Notes: generated from the sequence alone by a model not told the origin. DNA of 64,000 nucleotides from an uncultured Desulfobacteraceae bacterium (GCA_913060875.1 CAJXSL010000001.1:764464-828463); one strand, 5' to 3'; shown: positions 8,609-18,403, numbered from the stretch's first letter. Numbers and translations: made by a program.

Positions 8609-8610
8609 GA

Positions 8611-8687
<77 letters not shown>

Positions 8688-8704
8688 TCAATTTGTAAAA
8701 AGGG

Positions 8705-8733
8705 AACATACTCCTGACGGCGATCGTTGTCAA
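8705..8733 (-). promoter_or_regulatory. Sigma70-type promoter of tRNA-fMet
   Basis: On the minus strand TTGACA (8733-8728) and TATGTT (8710-8705) are separated by exactly 17 bases. The -10 ends 17 bases before the tRNA 5' end. Confidence 0.75.
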
Positions 8734-8746
8734 GCTTTTATCGATT

Positions 8747-9055
8747 TTAAATCGTTTGATTTAAAATTTTTTTCATGGCTTCACGGCGGCCGGCGAAGTC
8801 GTCGTCCTTGTGGATGTGCACCAGGAGGCGCTTGTTGCGGTTGGACGCGCCGGATACGATTTCCACCGACGATTTGGGGCAGTGGAGCAGTTTGGCGATC
8901 AGTTGGATCAGGGCCTTGTTGGCTTTCCCCTCCACGGGCGGTGCATTGAGTTTGACCTTGAAGGCGTCGCCGTGAATGCCCACAAGGGCATTTTGCGAGG
9001 ACTTGGGCTGCACGCGTACGTCGATCAGAAGGCCGTCGGGATGATCGCTCAGCAT
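8747..9055 (-). CDS. YggU / DUF167 family protein
   Basis: A 102-residue protein with the DUF167 signature: DVRVQPKSSQNALVG near the start, then FKVKLNAPPVEGKANKALIQLIAKLL, and VEIVSGASNRNKRLLV. The family is a small alpha/beta fold found across bacteria and eukaryotes, with no established biochemical role. It starts 28 bp after hldE on the same strand, so it is probably the last gene of that operon. The cloverleaf promoter of tRNA-Met follows. Confidence 0.9.
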   Translation of the reverse strand: MLSDHPDGLLIDVRVQPKSSQNALVGIHGDAFKVKLNAPPVEGKANKALIQLIAKLLHCPKSSVEIVSGASNRNKRLLVHIHKDDDFAGRREAMKKILNQTI

Positions 9056-9083
9056 GGGGAGCGCCTTTTCAGGGTTGGCACCG

Positions 9084-10532
9084 TCATTGGCCGTTCTTGA
9101 TGGTCCGGATGATTTGCGACGATGAGATGGCTTCGCTGATGGGAATCAGCGCCACCCGGCCGCCCTGGCGGGCAACGAGATCGCCTCCGCGCACCTGGGC
9201 GGATTGGTAGTTGCTGCCCTTGACGAGCACATCGGGTTGCACGGCTTCCAGCAGGGTTTCCAGTTCGTCGGAAGCAAAGACCACCACGGCATCCACACTG
9301 TCCAGGGCACTCAGGATGCGGATGCGTTCGGCCGCACCGATCACCGGGCGGCCGTTGCCCTTGAGGGCCCTTACCGAGGCATCGTCGTCGATGGCCACGA
9401 TCAGGAAATCCCCCAGTTCCTTGGCCGCCGCGAAAAGCTGCACATGGCCGGCATGGAGCAGGTCAAAGCAGCCGTTGGTGAGAACAATTTTTTTGTTGCG
9501 GCGTTTGAGGTCGCTGACCAGGGCCGACAGTTCCTCCAGGGGGTGGTGCTTGGAGGGGAAGCGCCGGCCGGTGCTGGTGAGGGCCGACGTCAGCTCGTCG
9601 ATGCCCACCGGGGCCGTGCCCACTTTGCCGACCACGATGCCGGCGGCGGCATTGGCCATGACGATGCTGTCCTGGAACGAGGCGCCCAGGCCCAACGCCA
9701 GGCCGAGGACGGAGAGAACCGTGTCGCCGGCGCCGGAAACATCATATACCTGGCGCGCCCGTGTGGCGATTTGGTAGACCGGGTGCCCGGATTCGAAAAG
9801 CGCCATCCCGTCCTTGCCCAGGGTAATCAGCAGGTTTGCGCACCCGGCGGCAGCCATGATGCGCCGGGCCGCTTCCGCCAGGCTGTCACTGTCTACAATG
9901 TCGATTCCCGCCGCCAGGGAAGCTTCCTTGCGGTTGGGGGTGAGCAGCGTGGCGCCCTGGTATTTGGAATAGTCCAGGCCTTTGGGGTCCACGATGACAA
10001 ACTTGCCGTTTTGCCGTGCCGCCGCAGTGATCCGCTCCATGAGGTCCCGGGTGACCAGTCCCTTGTTGTAGTCGGAAACCAGAACGGCTTCGATTTCGGG
10101 CATAATGTCTTCCACAAAGGACACCAGCCGCTCGAAGGAGGTTTCCGAAATATCCCGTTTGGTTTCACGATCCACCCGCAGGACATGCTGGTTGGAGGCG
10201 ATGATGCGGGTCTTGCGGGTGGTGGGGCGTTCGGCTTCCTGGATCACGCCCCGGCAGTCCGCGTCCAGGTGGGTGAACATGGCGATCAGGCGCTCCCCGT
10301 CGGCCGCCGTGCCGACCACACCGGCCACGGCAACCTGGGCCCCCAGGGCCCGCAGGTTGTTGACCACGTTGCCGGCGCCGCCCAGGGTCAGGTCCTCCCG
10401 GACCACGGAAACCACCTGCACCGGGGCTTCCGGCGATATGCGGTCCACGTCGCCCCAGACGTATTCGTCGATCATCAGGTCGCCGATGACGAGGAGCCGG
10501 CAGTCACGGAAGCGTTGGATGATGTCGCGCAT
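9084..10532 (-). CDS. hldE: Bifunctional heptose-7-phosphate kinase / heptose-1-phosphate adenylyltransferase
   Basis: HldE makes ADP-heptose for the LPS inner core. The N-terminal half (about 1-315) is a PfkB/ribokinase-fold kinase for D-glycero-beta-D-manno-heptose 7-phosphate, with GGAGNVVNNL near residue 51 and the PfkB catalytic motif DVSGAGDTV. The C-terminal half (about 345-482) is a cytidylyltransferase-fold adenylyltransferase, with the nucleotide-binding TNGCFDLLHAGHV. Length 482 matches the bifunctional enzyme (about 477). ATG 10532 has AAGGA upstream. It lies in a minus-strand run with yggU downstream and thrH upstream (73-bp gap). It implies a Gram-negative envelope with heptosylated LPS. 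Confidence 0.95.
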   Translation of the reverse strand: MRDIIQRFRDCRLLVIGDLMIDEYVWGDVDRISPEAPVQVVSVVREDLTLGGAGNVVNNLRALGAQVAVAGVVGTAADGERLIAMFTHLDADCRGVIQEAERPTTRKTRIIASNQHVLRVDRETKRDISETSFERLVSFVEDIMPEIEAVLVSDYNKGLVTRDLMERITAAARQNGKFVIVDPKGLDYSKYQGATLLTPNRKEASLAAGIDIVDSDSLAEAARRIMAAAGCANLLITLGKDGMALFESGHPVYQIATRARQVYDVSGAGDTVLSVLGLALGLGASFQDSIVMANAAAGIVVGKVGTAPVGIDELTSALTSTGRRFPSKHHPLEELSALVSDLKRRNKKIVLTNGCFDLLHAGHVQLFAAAKELGDFLIVAIDDDASVRALKGNGRPVIGAAERIRILSALDSVDAVVVFASDELETLLEAVQPDVLVKGSNYQSAQVRGGDLVARQGGRVALIPISEAISSSQIIRTIKNGQ

Positions 10533-10605
10533 GCGGCTATGTCCTTGAAAGGGGCGGTCTTGCGTCCGGCAGCCGTGAAGATTCGGCCCCTTTGTGGGGT
10601 TGGAA

Positions 10606-11223
10606 TTAGTTTTGGTCGAGACTTGTCAGCGCCTCGTCCAGAATGGTTTTCAAGTCGTCAAAGTCGGTGGTCACCGGGAATTCCGGGAACTCGGCCACCA
10701 CGTTTTCCGGCGGCCGGAAGAGAATGCCTTTTTCCGCGGTTTGCAGCATGGTGATGTCATTGTAGGAGTCCCCCATGGCAACCACCTTGAAATTCATGCT
10801 CTGCAGCCCCGCCGCCACCTTGCGCTTGCCATCCTGCTGGCGAAGGTTGTAGCCCGTGATCCGGCCGTTGGGGTCCACGCTCAGGGAATTGCAGAAGAGG
10901 GTGGGGCGCTTGAGCTTGGCGATGAGGGGATCGGCAAATTCCACAAAGGTGTCCGAAACGATGATCACCCGCGTGCGGGTGCGCAGCCAGTCCAGAAATT
11001 CGACAGCCCCCTCCAGCGGTTCCATGGTGGCGATGACCTTCTGGATATCCGCCAGGGTCAGGCCGTGTTCGTCCAAAATGCCGAGCCGCTTGCGCATCAG
11101 GACATTGTAGTCGGAAATATCGCGGGTGGTGAGCCGCAATTCATCGATGCCGGTGATCTGGGCCACGTTGATCCAGATTTCCGGTACGAAGACACCTTCC
11201 ATATCAGAACAGACAATATGCAT
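10606..11223 (-). CDS. thrH: ThrH: phosphoserine phosphatase / homoserine phosphotransferase
   Basis: A HAD-superfamily enzyme of 205 residues. Motif I is SDMEGVFVPEIW (nucleophile Asp7), where an ordinary SerB would have DxDST. Motif II is the Ser in VIIVSDTF, and the final motif is MGDSYNDITML. This combination and length are characteristic of ThrH, which in Pseudomonas transfers phosphate from phosphoserine to homoserine and so can replace homoserine kinase. The gene sits 225 bp downstream of homoserine dehydrogenase on the same strand, which supports a role in threonine synthesis here. ATG 11223 follows GAGGATCG. Confidence 0.9.
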   Translation of the reverse strand: MHIVCSDMEGVFVPEIWINVAQITGIDELRLTTRDISDYNVLMRKRLGILDEHGLTLADIQKVIATMEPLEGAVEFLDWLRTRTRVIIVSDTFVEFADPLIAKLKRPTLFCNSLSVDPNGRITGYNLRQQDGKRKVAAGLQSMNFKVVAMGDSYNDITMLQTAEKGILFRPPENVVAEFPEFPVTTDFDDLKTILDEALTSLDQN

Positions 11224-11288
11224 CGATCCTCACAAATTTTGTTTGTTTTCGTTCAGAAACGGCATCTTTTGACACAATTATGATAGAG

Positions 11289-11309
11289 ATTCCGGATCAA
11301 GTCCGGAAT
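11289..11309. repeat. Short palindrome between hom and thrH
   Basis: ATTCCGGA and TCCGGAAT flank five bases (TCAAG) in the 225-bp gap between hom and thrH. It resembles small REP-like palindromes scattered in GC-rich genomes and might weaken read-through from hom to thrH; it has no U-tract. Confidence 0.5.
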
Positions 11310-11448
11310 GACGTCTTAACAGAAAAGTCCGTTTTTCACTCGACCCCTCGACCCCTTGAATCCCTGGACCCTGGGATCCTTCCGGTTATGGCGAAAAAGA
11401 CCTCTTCTTAACCTTTCAGCTTTCAGCTTTGAGCTTGGCGCTTGCAAC

Positions 11449-12765
11449 TCAGTCCAGCCCGTTGGGCTCCTCGAGGCGGATCAGCATGGGCTTTTCGTCC
11501 ACCACGTCCAGGGCTTCTATTCGCCGGAAGGCTTCCTGCACGTCGGCTTCCCGGGCCCGATGGGTCAGCATCACCACCGGCACGGCCCCCACGGATTTGC
11601 GGCCCTTCTGCTGGACGGACTGGATGCTGATGCCGTATTCGCCCAGAATGCCGCTGATGGTGGACAGGACGCCCGGCTGGTCTTTGACCGTGAAGCGGAA
11701 ATAGTAGTGGGTCACCAGGTCGTCCATAGGCACGATGGGAATGCGCCCGATACGGCCGGGCTGGAACGCGCGCAGGGGCACTCGCCCGGCCCCGCCGCTG
11801 GCCAGGTTGCGGGCAATGTCCACCACGTCGCCGACAACGGCGCTGGCCGTCGGCATCATCCCGGCCCCGTGGCCGTAGAGCATGACATCTTCCACCGCAT
11901 CGCCGGAAATGTTGAGGGCATTCAGCGATCCGCTGATGGTGGACAGGAGGTTGTCTTCCGGGATCATGGTGGGATGCACCCGGGCCTCCACCCGGTCATC
12001 GTGGTTTTTGCTGATGGCCAGCAGTTTGATCCGGTACCCGAACTGGCGGGCGAAGTCGATGTCCAGGGGGGTGATCTGGGTGATGCCCTCGATGTAGATA
12101 TCGTCGAAATTCACTTCGGTGCCGTAGGCCAGCATGGTGAGAATGGCCAGCTTGTGGGCCGTGTCGAAACCCTCCACGTCCAGGGTGGGGTCGGCTTCGG
12201 CATAGCCGGCCTCGGTGGCCAGGGCCAGGGCTTCCTGGAAGTCGATGCCTTCGTTTGTAATACGGCTCAAAATATAGTTGCAGGTGCCGTTCAGGATGCC
12301 GCTCATGCCGTTGATGCGGTTGCCCACCAGCGATTCCCGTATGGTTTTGATCACCGGCATGCAGCCGCCCACACTGGCTTCATAGGCCAGATCGACCCCC
12401 TTGGCCTCGGCCGCCTGGAAAATTTCCGTGCCGTGTTTGGCCAGCAGCGCCTTGTTGGCGGTGACCACGGCTTTACCGTTTTCGATGGCGTTCAGGATCA
12501 GGGTCTTGGCAATGCCTTCGCCCCCGATCATTTCGATCACGATGTCCACCTCGGGGTCGTCGACCACCCGGTGGGCGTCGCCGATCAATACCCCCTCGTC
12601 CAGGCGGATACCCCGGTCGGTTTCCGTGTCGATGTCGGCCACGTATTTCAGGTGCAGATCCATACCCAGCCGGGCCCGGATACGGTCGGCGCTTTCGATC
12701 AGCAGCCGGGCGACACCGGCGCCCACCGTTCCGAAACCCAGCAAACCCACTTGCAGTGTCGTCAT
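11449..12765 (-). CDS. hom: Homoserine dehydrogenase
   Basis: This enzyme reduces aspartate semialdehyde to homoserine, the branch point to threonine and methionine. The 438-residue protein has an N-terminal NAD(P)-binding Rossmann motif (VGLLGFGTVGAGV, residues 6-18). The central dehydrogenase domain has GGCMPVIKTIRESL and NGTCNYIL, the latter ending in TEAGYAEADPTLDVEG with the catalytic Asp/Lys region. A C-terminal ACT domain follows (YYFRFTVKDQPGVLSTISGILG), which usually gives feedback inhibition by threonine. Start ATG 12765 follows GAGGAG; an upstream in-frame start adds 33 residues with no family match. It lies between an aminotransferase and thrH on the same strand. Confidence 0.95.
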   Translation of the reverse strand: MTTLQVGLLGFGTVGAGVARLLIESADRIRARLGMDLHLKYVADIDTETDRGIRLDEGVLIGDAHRVVDDPEVDIVIEMIGGEGIAKTLILNAIENGKAVVTANKALLAKHGTEIFQAAEAKGVDLAYEASVGGCMPVIKTIRESLVGNRINGMSGILNGTCNYILSRITNEGIDFQEALALATEAGYAEADPTLDVEGFDTAHKLAILTMLAYGTEVNFDDIYIEGITQITPLDIDFARQFGYRIKLLAISKNHDDRVEARVHPTMIPEDNLLSTISGSLNALNISGDAVEDVMLYGHGAGMMPTASAVVGDVVDIARNLASGGAGRVPLRAFQPGRIGRIPIVPMDDLVTHYYFRFTVKDQPGVLSTISGILGEYGISIQSVQQKGRKSVGAVPVVMLTHRAREADVQEAFRRIEALDVVDEKPMLIRLEEPNGLD

Positions 12766-12938
12766 TGTCTGTTGCTCCTCTCTGTCGTGCCGCTCACCGT
12801 TCGGAGAGACCGGACGAACGCTGTCGGTATGGCTGTAGCGCCCGGAAAGGGCCGGGGCGGACAACCAAAACGGATCTCCTTTAGCAGATTTCCGCCAACG
12901 GGGAAACCCGCAAAAATCGGTTGCGGGGGGCAGGCGCC

Positions 12939-14108
12939 CTATTTCAGGACGTTGCGAATGCCCCGCACCGCCTGGTTGATGCGCATGGTGTTTTCGATCA
13001 GGGCGAAACGGACGAAGTCGTCGCCATAGTTGCCGAAGCCCAGGCCCGGGGATACGGCCACTTTGGCCTCCCGGATCAGGAATTTGGAGAAATCCACCGA
13101 CCCCATGTGGCGGAACTGTTCCGGAATGCGGGCCCAGACGAACATGGTGCCCTTGGGGGCGGGGACGTCCCAGCCGGCCCGTTCCAGGCCCGTAATCAGG
13201 GCGTCCCGTCGGTCGCGGTAGGTATCCCGGATGTCCGCCACACAGCTCTGGTCCTCGTTCAGGGCGATGATGGAGGCGATCTGGATGGGCTGGAAAATGC
13301 CGTAATCCAGATAGCTCTTGATGCGTTTAAGGGCGAAGATGATTTCTTCGTTGCCCACGCAGAAGCCCACCCGCCAGCCGGCCATGCTGTAGCTTTTGGA
13401 CATGGAAAAAAATTCCACGCCCACGTCCCGGGCCCCTTTGGCCTGCAGGAAACTGGGGGCCTGGTAGCCGTCGAAGGTCAGGTCGGCATAGGCAAAATCA
13501 TGGATGACCATGATGCCGTGCTCTTTGGCAAAAGCTACGATTTTTTCGAAGAACTCCAGGTCCACCACTTCGGTGGTGGGGTTGTGGGGGTAGCTGATGA
13601 TCAGTACCTTGGGCTTCGGCCAGGTCTGGCGCGTGGCCTCCACCAGGTTGGTAAAAAAATCGTTGCCGGGCCCCACCGGAATGCCCCGCACGTCGCCGCC
13701 GGAGATGATGGCCGAATAGGGATGGATCGGGTAGGTGGGGGTGGGGGTGAAGACCACATCCCCGGGACGGATGGTGACGAGAATCAGGTGGGACATGCCC
13801 TCCTTGACCCCGATGGTCACGATGGCTTCCCGGTCCGGGTCGATGTCCACGTCGTACCGGCGGCCGTACCAGTCGGCAATGGCGCTCCGCAGGCGGGTAA
13901 TCCCCATGGAGGCCGAGTAGCGATGGTTATGGGATTTGCCGGCGGCCTCCACCATTTTGTCCACGATGTGGGGCGGGGTGGCCAGATCGGGATTGCCCAT
14001 GCCCATGTCGATGATGTCTTCGCCAGCGCGGCGGCATTCCATTTTCAGTTCGTTGACGGTGGCGAATACATACGGCGGCAGGCGGTCCAGGCGGGCAAAT
14101 CGTGTCAT
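12939..14108 (-). CDS. Class I aminotransferase (AlaC / LL-DAP-aminotransferase-like)
   Basis: A 389-residue PLP enzyme of fold type I. Landmarks are [14 protein letters not shown] near residue 36, YPHNPTTE (the substrate/PLP-contact Asn motif), the Schiff-base Lys in [15 protein letters not shown], and a C-terminal Arg in FVRFALIEN. The overall pattern is closest to AlaC/YfdZ-type glutamate-pyruvate aminotransferases and LL-diaminopimelate aminotransferases. It stands 173 bp upstream of hom on the same strand and has GAGGAA before ATG 14108. The context with hom and thrH suggests an aspartate-family amino-acid role, but the substrate cannot be read from sequence alone. Confidence 0.85.
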   Translation of the reverse strand: MTRFARLDRLPPYVFATVNELKMECRRAGEDIIDMGMGNPDLATPPHIVDKMVEAAGKSHNHRYSASMGITRLRSAIADWYGRRYDVDIDPDREAIVTIGVKEGMSHLILVTIRPGDVVFTPTPTYPIHPYSAIISGGDVRGIPVGPGNDFFTNLVEATRQTWPKPKVLIISYPHNPTTEVVDLEFFEKIVAFAKEHGIMVIHDFAYADLTFDGYQAPSFLQAKGARDVGVEFFSMSKSYSMAGWRVGFCVGNEEIIFALKRIKSYLDYGIFQPIQIASIIALNEDQSCVADIRDTYRDRRDALITGLERAGWDVPAPKGTMFVWARIPEQFRHMGSVDFSKFLIREAKVAVSPGLGFGNYGDDFVRFALIENTMRINQAVRGIRNVLK

Positions 14109-14382
14109 TTGGATTCCTCGTAGGGGTTCGCCTGATCTCAGATCAGGGCCCGATGCGGGTTAGGTTTACGTCGCGTATTCCGGAAACGCCATGAAACGGT
14201 TGGCGGTTTCACATCGGTGGCGACTTTTTTTGACGGTTGGGGAAAAAGGTCGCGCGCAAGCTTTGCGAATCCCGAGGGGGCGGCGCGCGGATCGTACGCC
14301 GCAGTGACGCGGGATACGCCCAACACCGCTGTCGGGCTTTTGAAAAACCGCCATGGAAGTGAGTTACAATAACACCGGGGGC
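14109..14382. other. Intergenic region between divergent genes
   Basis: This separates the minus-strand aminotransferase from plus-strand purM. It is GC-rich with several short hairpin-prone stretches, but I find no gene and no recognised RNA. The promoter of purM begins at its right edge. Confidence 0.3.
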
Positions 14383-14411
14383 TTGTCAAAAAATTTGTTT
14401 TGGCATATCAG
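14383..14411 (+). promoter_or_regulatory. Candidate sigma70 promoter of purM
   Basis: TTGTCA (14383-14388), 17 bases, TATCAG (14406-14411), about 100 bases before the purM start codon. Moderate match to consensus. Confidence 0.5.
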
Positions 14412-14509
14412 GTAGGGAAATCGAACGGTTGGCGTGTGCATGCGCCAACGGGATGTCCGTGAACGCCCCAAGTTTTCCTAAACATTTGCCGGAACCAGGA
14501 GATCGTACC

Positions 14510-15577
14510 ATGACAGAGGAATTGACCTACGCCGCGGCCGGCGTCGATATCGATAAAGCCAACCGCCTGGTGGACCGGATCAAGGCCATCGCCAAATCCA
14601 CTTCCCGCCCGGGCGTCATGGGCGACATCGGCGGTTTCGGCGGCCTGTTTTCGCTGAACGTGGCCCATATGGAAAAACCGGTCCTGGTCAGTTCCACGGA
14701 CGGCGTCGGCACCAAGCTCAAGATCGCTTTCCTGACCGGCAAGCACGACACGGTGGGCATCGACCTGGTGGCCATGTGCGTCAACGATATTCTCGTCCAG
14801 GGGGCCCGGCCGCTGTTCTTCCTGGACTACTTCTCCACGGGGCGCCTGGACGAAGGGCTGGCCGAAGCGGTGATCAGCGGCATCGGTGAAGGCTGCCGCC
14901 AGGCCGGCTGTGCCCTGATCGGCGGCGAAACAGCTGAAATGCCGGGCTTCTATGCGGATAACGAATACGACCTGGCCGGTTTTGCGGTGGGCCTGGTGGA
15001 CAACGCCAAGATCATCGACGGCAGTGAAATCCGTCGGGGGGACAACCTGGTGGGCATCGCCTCCAGCGGGCTGCACAGCAACGGGTATTCCCTGGTGCGC
15101 AAAATCGTCTTCGACGTTCTCAACATGGACGTCGCCACCCATGTTCCGGAACTGGGGCGCACCATCGGCGAAGAGCTGCTGGAGCCCACCCGGATTTATG
15201 CCACCGCCATCGAGAGCCTGGCCCGGGACCTGCCCCTGCGCGGCCTGGCCCATATTACCGGGGGCGGCATTTCGGAGAACGTGGTGCGGGTCATCCCGGA
15301 TTCCTGCGGCATTCGCATGTTCGAGGGCAGCTGGTCCGTTCCGCCCGTTTTCCCATTCCTGCAGAAGGCCGGCCGGGTGGCCGACAGCGAAATGAAACGC
15401 ACCTTCAACAACGGCATCGGCATGATCGCCGTGGTGCCGGAACAGGCCACGGCCGACGTGGTCGAACGCCTGCGGGGCATGGACGAAACCGTGTTTGTCG
15501 TGGGCGAAGTCATCAAACGGCCGGAAACCGGCCCCCGTATCGAGTGGGTGGAAAACGATGCCTGCCGTGAACGATAA
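14510..15577 (+). CDS. purM: Phosphoribosylformylglycinamidine cyclo-ligase (AIR synthetase)
   Basis: PurM closes the imidazole ring in purine synthesis: FGAM plus ATP gives AIR. The 355-residue protein has the family opening (TYAAAGVDIDKANRLVDRIK), the nucleotide-binding STDGVGTKLKIA, DLVAMCVNDILVQGA, GGETAEMPGFY and the late AHITGGGISEN. Length matches the enzyme (about 345). ATG 14510 follows CAGGAG; a start 27 codons earlier has no Shine-Dalgarno. It is monocistronic here, followed by 450 bp without genes. Confidence 0.95.
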   Translation: MTEELTYAAAGVDIDKANRLVDRIKAIAKSTSRPGVMGDIGGFGGLFSLNVAHMEKPVLVSSTDGVGTKLKIAFLTGKHDTVGIDLVAMCVNDILVQGARPLFFLDYFSTGRLDEGLAEAVISGIGEGCRQAGCALIGGETAEMPGFYADNEYDLAGFAVGLVDNAKIIDGSEIRRGDNLVGIASSGLHSNGYSLVRKIVFDVLNMDVATHVPELGRTIGEELLEPTRIYATAIESLARDLPLRGLAHITGGGISENVVRVIPDSCGIRMFEGSWSVPPVFPFLQKAGRVADSEMKRTFNNGIGMIAVVPEQATADVVERLRGMDETVFVVGEVIKRPETGPRIEWVENDACRER

Positions 15578-16030
15578 ATCGAAGGTTCATGAAAAAGCTG
15601 CCGGACCTGCGTGGCTGAGGCGACTGCTGCAATGGGTTGCGAAAGGATCCCGACAGGTCCCGCTATGCAGTCAATGAGGTCCGTCCTCAAGGCATCCCGG
15701 TCGGGAGAACCGCAAGGCTTGACCTGAGACGGATGGATCTGCCTGCCGCCGGAAACGACCCAGGCCCCTATCGGAATGCGCCGACATCGGCTGGCGTATT
15801 CCGAAGGCCGGCCCCTCTTCGTTGATAATTTATCGATACCGAAAGAAACGTAAAAAGCGTTACCGCCTTTCGGTTGTCCCGCCTGTTTTTAAACCCCCCT
15901 CTTGAGGGTGCGACCAAATCCGAATCCATAGGGTTATAAAGATTGATAATCTCGAAATATAAGGTATGATTTGATAATTTCGTCGCAGACAGTCCGTCTC
16001 CAGTTGATCCGTAGATGAAGGAGATACATG
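15578..16030. other. Gene-free interval between purM and the NfeD-like gene
   Basis: No open frame with a ribosome site or protein-like composition. The GC content falls toward the right, and the last 100 bases (about 15930-16010) are AT-rich with TATAAGGTATGATTT-type sequence. These bases probably contain the promoter of the NfeD-flotillin pair, though no clean -35/-10 can be named. Confidence 0.35.
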
Positions 16031-16612
16031 ATGGCAGCCTATTTTTCCCAATTTAACGGTGTCGAGATTTTTTTCCTGGTCTGTGCGGTTATCGGCGGTG
16101 CCTTCGTCATCATTCGTTTTGTCATGCTGCTGGTCGGTCTCGACCACGACGCCGGCGGGGATGCGCCCGTTGGAGGGCACGACGTGGATGGCCATCATGC
16201 GGATTCCGATGTCGGATTTAAATTGTTGTCCCTTCAGGGGATTACCTCTTTTCTCATGATGTTCGGCCTCGTGGGCATGGCCTTTTATCATCAGAGCCGG
16301 ATGGGAATTCTCATTTCGATGCTGGGGGGGCTGGCGGCCGGTCTGGCATCGGTCTGGATTATCGCCAAGATGTTTTCACTTGTCGTTCGCCTGCAATCCA
16401 GCGGGACGATTTCCATCGAAAGCACCGTTGGCTCCCAGGGCAAAGTCTATCTGACAATACCGGAAAACGGCACCGGAAGGGTATTGATCAATGTGCGCAA
16501 CAGTCTTCGCGAATACGATGCCAGTTCCCAGGACAACCGCCGGATCGAGACAGGGGCACCCGTTCGTGTGGTCTGGGTGGACGGCAACATTCTGGTTGTT
16601 GAAACATTGTAA
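16031..16612 (+). CDS. NfeD-like membrane protein, partner of flotillin
   Basis: A 193-residue protein with about three membrane helices: one near residues 10-35, then two from about 72 to 118. Between them lies a His/Asp-rich loop, and a C-terminal beta-rich domain (about 125-193: GSQGKVYLTIPENGTGRVLI...GAPVRVVWVDGNILVVE) fits the NfeD OB fold. NfeD proteins are encoded beside flotillins or stomatins and take part in membrane-microdomain organisation. The flotillin gene follows 225 bp downstream, the classical pairing (YuaF-YuaG in Bacillus). AAGGAG lies 7 bases before ATG 16031; ATG 16028 is an equally plausible start. The acidic/His loop could bind metal, which is a guess. Confidence 0.85.
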   Translation: MAAYFSQFNGVEIFFLVCAVIGGAFVIIRFVMLLVGLDHDAGGDAPVGGHDVDGHHADSDVGFKLLSLQGITSFLMMFGLVGMAFYHQSRMGILISMLGGLAAGLASVWIIAKMFSLVVRLQSSGTISIESTVGSQGKVYLTIPENGTGRVLINVRNSLREYDASSQDNRRIETGAPVRVVWVDGNILVVETL

Positions 16613-16837
16613 GTGAATTCAGCGGCAAACGCTGCCGACAGCCGCCACGGGGACCCGATCCTCAGTTCGCGGTGGCCATCACTATCCGTAACCTGTCCAA
16701 TACCTGTCCGTATTAAAAAAATGATCCCCGACGAGCGATCGAATATCTGACGTCATCTGGATTCGGGGGGGGGGACGGGTGTTAACTTGCCACCTGCGCT
16801 GATCTTCTGCGCATGGCACCAAAAAAGGGGAAGACCA

Positions 16838-18403
16838 ATGGAAGCACTCGGATTCTGGGCTATTGTCATCATTGCATTTGTTTTGCTCATGACCATGACG
16901 CTGGTTTTTTTGGCATCGCGCTATAAACGCTGTCCGTCCGATCAGATCCTTGTCATTTTTGGTAAAGTGGGCGCCGGGCAATCGGCCGACTGCATCCATG
17001 GCGGCGGTGCCCTGGTCTGGCCGTTGATCCAGGACTACGCTTTTATGGATCTTACCCCGATGACCATCAATATCCCGCTGCAGAATGCCCTTTCCCAGCA
17101 GAATATTCGTATCAATGTGCCCAGCACGTTCACTGTGGGTATCAGCACGGAACCAGGGATCATGAACAATGCGGCTGAGCGTCTCCTGAATCTGCCCCAG
17201 GAAGAAATCGAAGAAATGGCCAAGGAAATTATCTTCGGCCAACTGCGGCTTACGGTAGCCTCGCTGACCATCGAACAGATCAACCAGGATCGTGAGCGCT
17301 TTCTGGAAGAGATCCGTAAGAATGTCGCCCCGGAGTTGAATAAAATCGGTCTTTACCTGATCAACGTGAACATTACCGATATCACCGACTCGTCGGACTA
17401 CATTGAAAGCATTGGCAAGAAGGCCGCCGCCGAGGCCATCAACCAGGCCAAGATCGATGTGGCCGAGCAGGAAAAGCATGGTGAAATCGGTCAGGCCCAG
17501 GCGTCCAAGGAGAAGGAAATCAAGGTGGCCGAAAATGTGGCCGAAGCCGAAAAAGGCAAAAAGAGGGCCGAGGCGGATCAACGTATTTTTGTCCAGCAGC
17601 AGGAAACGGCCGCGACCATCGGCGAGGCTTCCGCCGACAGGGAGAAAGAAATAAAAGTGGCCGAGAACCTGGCCGAGGCGGAGAAGGGGCGCAAACATGC
17701 CGACGCCGACAAGCGCGTTTATGTTCAGGAACAGGAAGCCACCGCCGTTGCGGGCGAAAACAAGGCCAAGGCCGATATCGCCAACGCCGAAGCCGAACTG
17801 GCCGTCAAGCGGGCCGAAGCTGAGCAACGGGGCGAAGTGGCCAAACGCGAAGCCCTGGTTGAAATCCAGAAGGCCCAGTATCGTGCCGAGCAGGAACGGC
17901 TTAACGCGGAGGAGATCGTCAAACGGGAAATTGAAAAACGCGAAATCGAGATCGCGGCCGAAGCCGAGGCGGAAAAGCGGCGCCGGGAGGCCCGGGGCGA
18001 GGCGGATGCCACCTTGATGAAATACGAAGCCGAAGCCCGGGGCATCAAGCAGGTTCTGGAAAGCAAGGCTTCGGGTTACGCTGAGCTGGTCCAAAGTTGT
18101 GATGGCGATGCGCGTTCGGCAGCGACCCTGTTGATGATCGAGAAAATTGAGGAAATCGTCAACATGCAGGTCGAAGCCATCAAAAATCTCAAAATCGATA
18201 AGATTACGGTCTGGGATTCGGGCACAAGCAACAACGGCGACACGACTACGGCCAATTTTCTTTCGGGTTTTGTGAAAAGCCTGCCGCCCCTCCATGACAT
18301 TGCTGAAATGGCGGGTCTGGACCTGCCGAAATATCTGGGGCGCATGGCCGTGACGGAAACACCGGAAACCTCTGAGGACCAGCCTAAAACACCAGCATCT
18401 TGA
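16838..18403 (+). CDS. floT: Flotillin (SPFH-domain scaffold protein)
   Basis: Flotillins scaffold ordered membrane microdomains. Residues 5-27 form a hydrophobic anchor, residues 30-200 the SPFH/prohibitin domain (YKRCPSDQILVIFGKVG...LINVNITDITDSSDYI), and residues 205-440 a long coiled coil rich in AEAEK/KVAEN heptads with an internal near-duplication. The C-terminal part (RSAATLLMIEKIEEIVNMQVEAIKNLKIDKITVWD) is the conserved oligomerisation tail. Length 521 matches FloT (about 510). ATG 16838 follows AGGGGAAG. A run of ten G lies in the leader at 16765-16774. It forms a two-gene unit with the NfeD-like gene. Confidence 0.95.
   Translation: MEALGFWAIVIIAFVLLMTMTLVFLASRYKRCPSDQILVIFGKVGAGQSADCIHGGGALVWPLIQDYAFMDLTPMTINIPLQNALSQQNIRINVPSTFTVGISTEPGIMNNAAERLLNLPQEEIEEMAKEIIFGQLRLTVASLTIEQINQDRERFLEEIRKNVAPELNKIGLYLINVNITDITDSSDYIESIGKKAAAEAINQAKIDVAEQEKHGEIGQAQASKEKEIKVAENVAEAEKGKKRAEADQRIFVQQQETAATIGEASADREKEIKVAENLAEAEKGRKHADADKRVYVQEQEATAVAGENKAKADIANAEAELAVKRAEAEQRGEVAKREALVEIQKAQYRAEQERLNAEEIVKREIEKREIEIAAEAEAEKRRREARGEADATLMKYEAEARGIKQVLESKASGYAELVQSCDGDARSAATLLMIEKIEEIVNMQVEAIKNLKIDKITVWDSGTSNNGDTTTANFLSGFVKSLPPLHDIAEMAGLDLPKYLGRMAVTETPETSEDQPKTPAS

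Noticed and set aside
11356-13029. A 557-codon plus-strand open frame opposite hom
   Set aside because: Antisense shadow of homoserine dehydrogenase with typical His/Gln/Gly-rich mirror composition.
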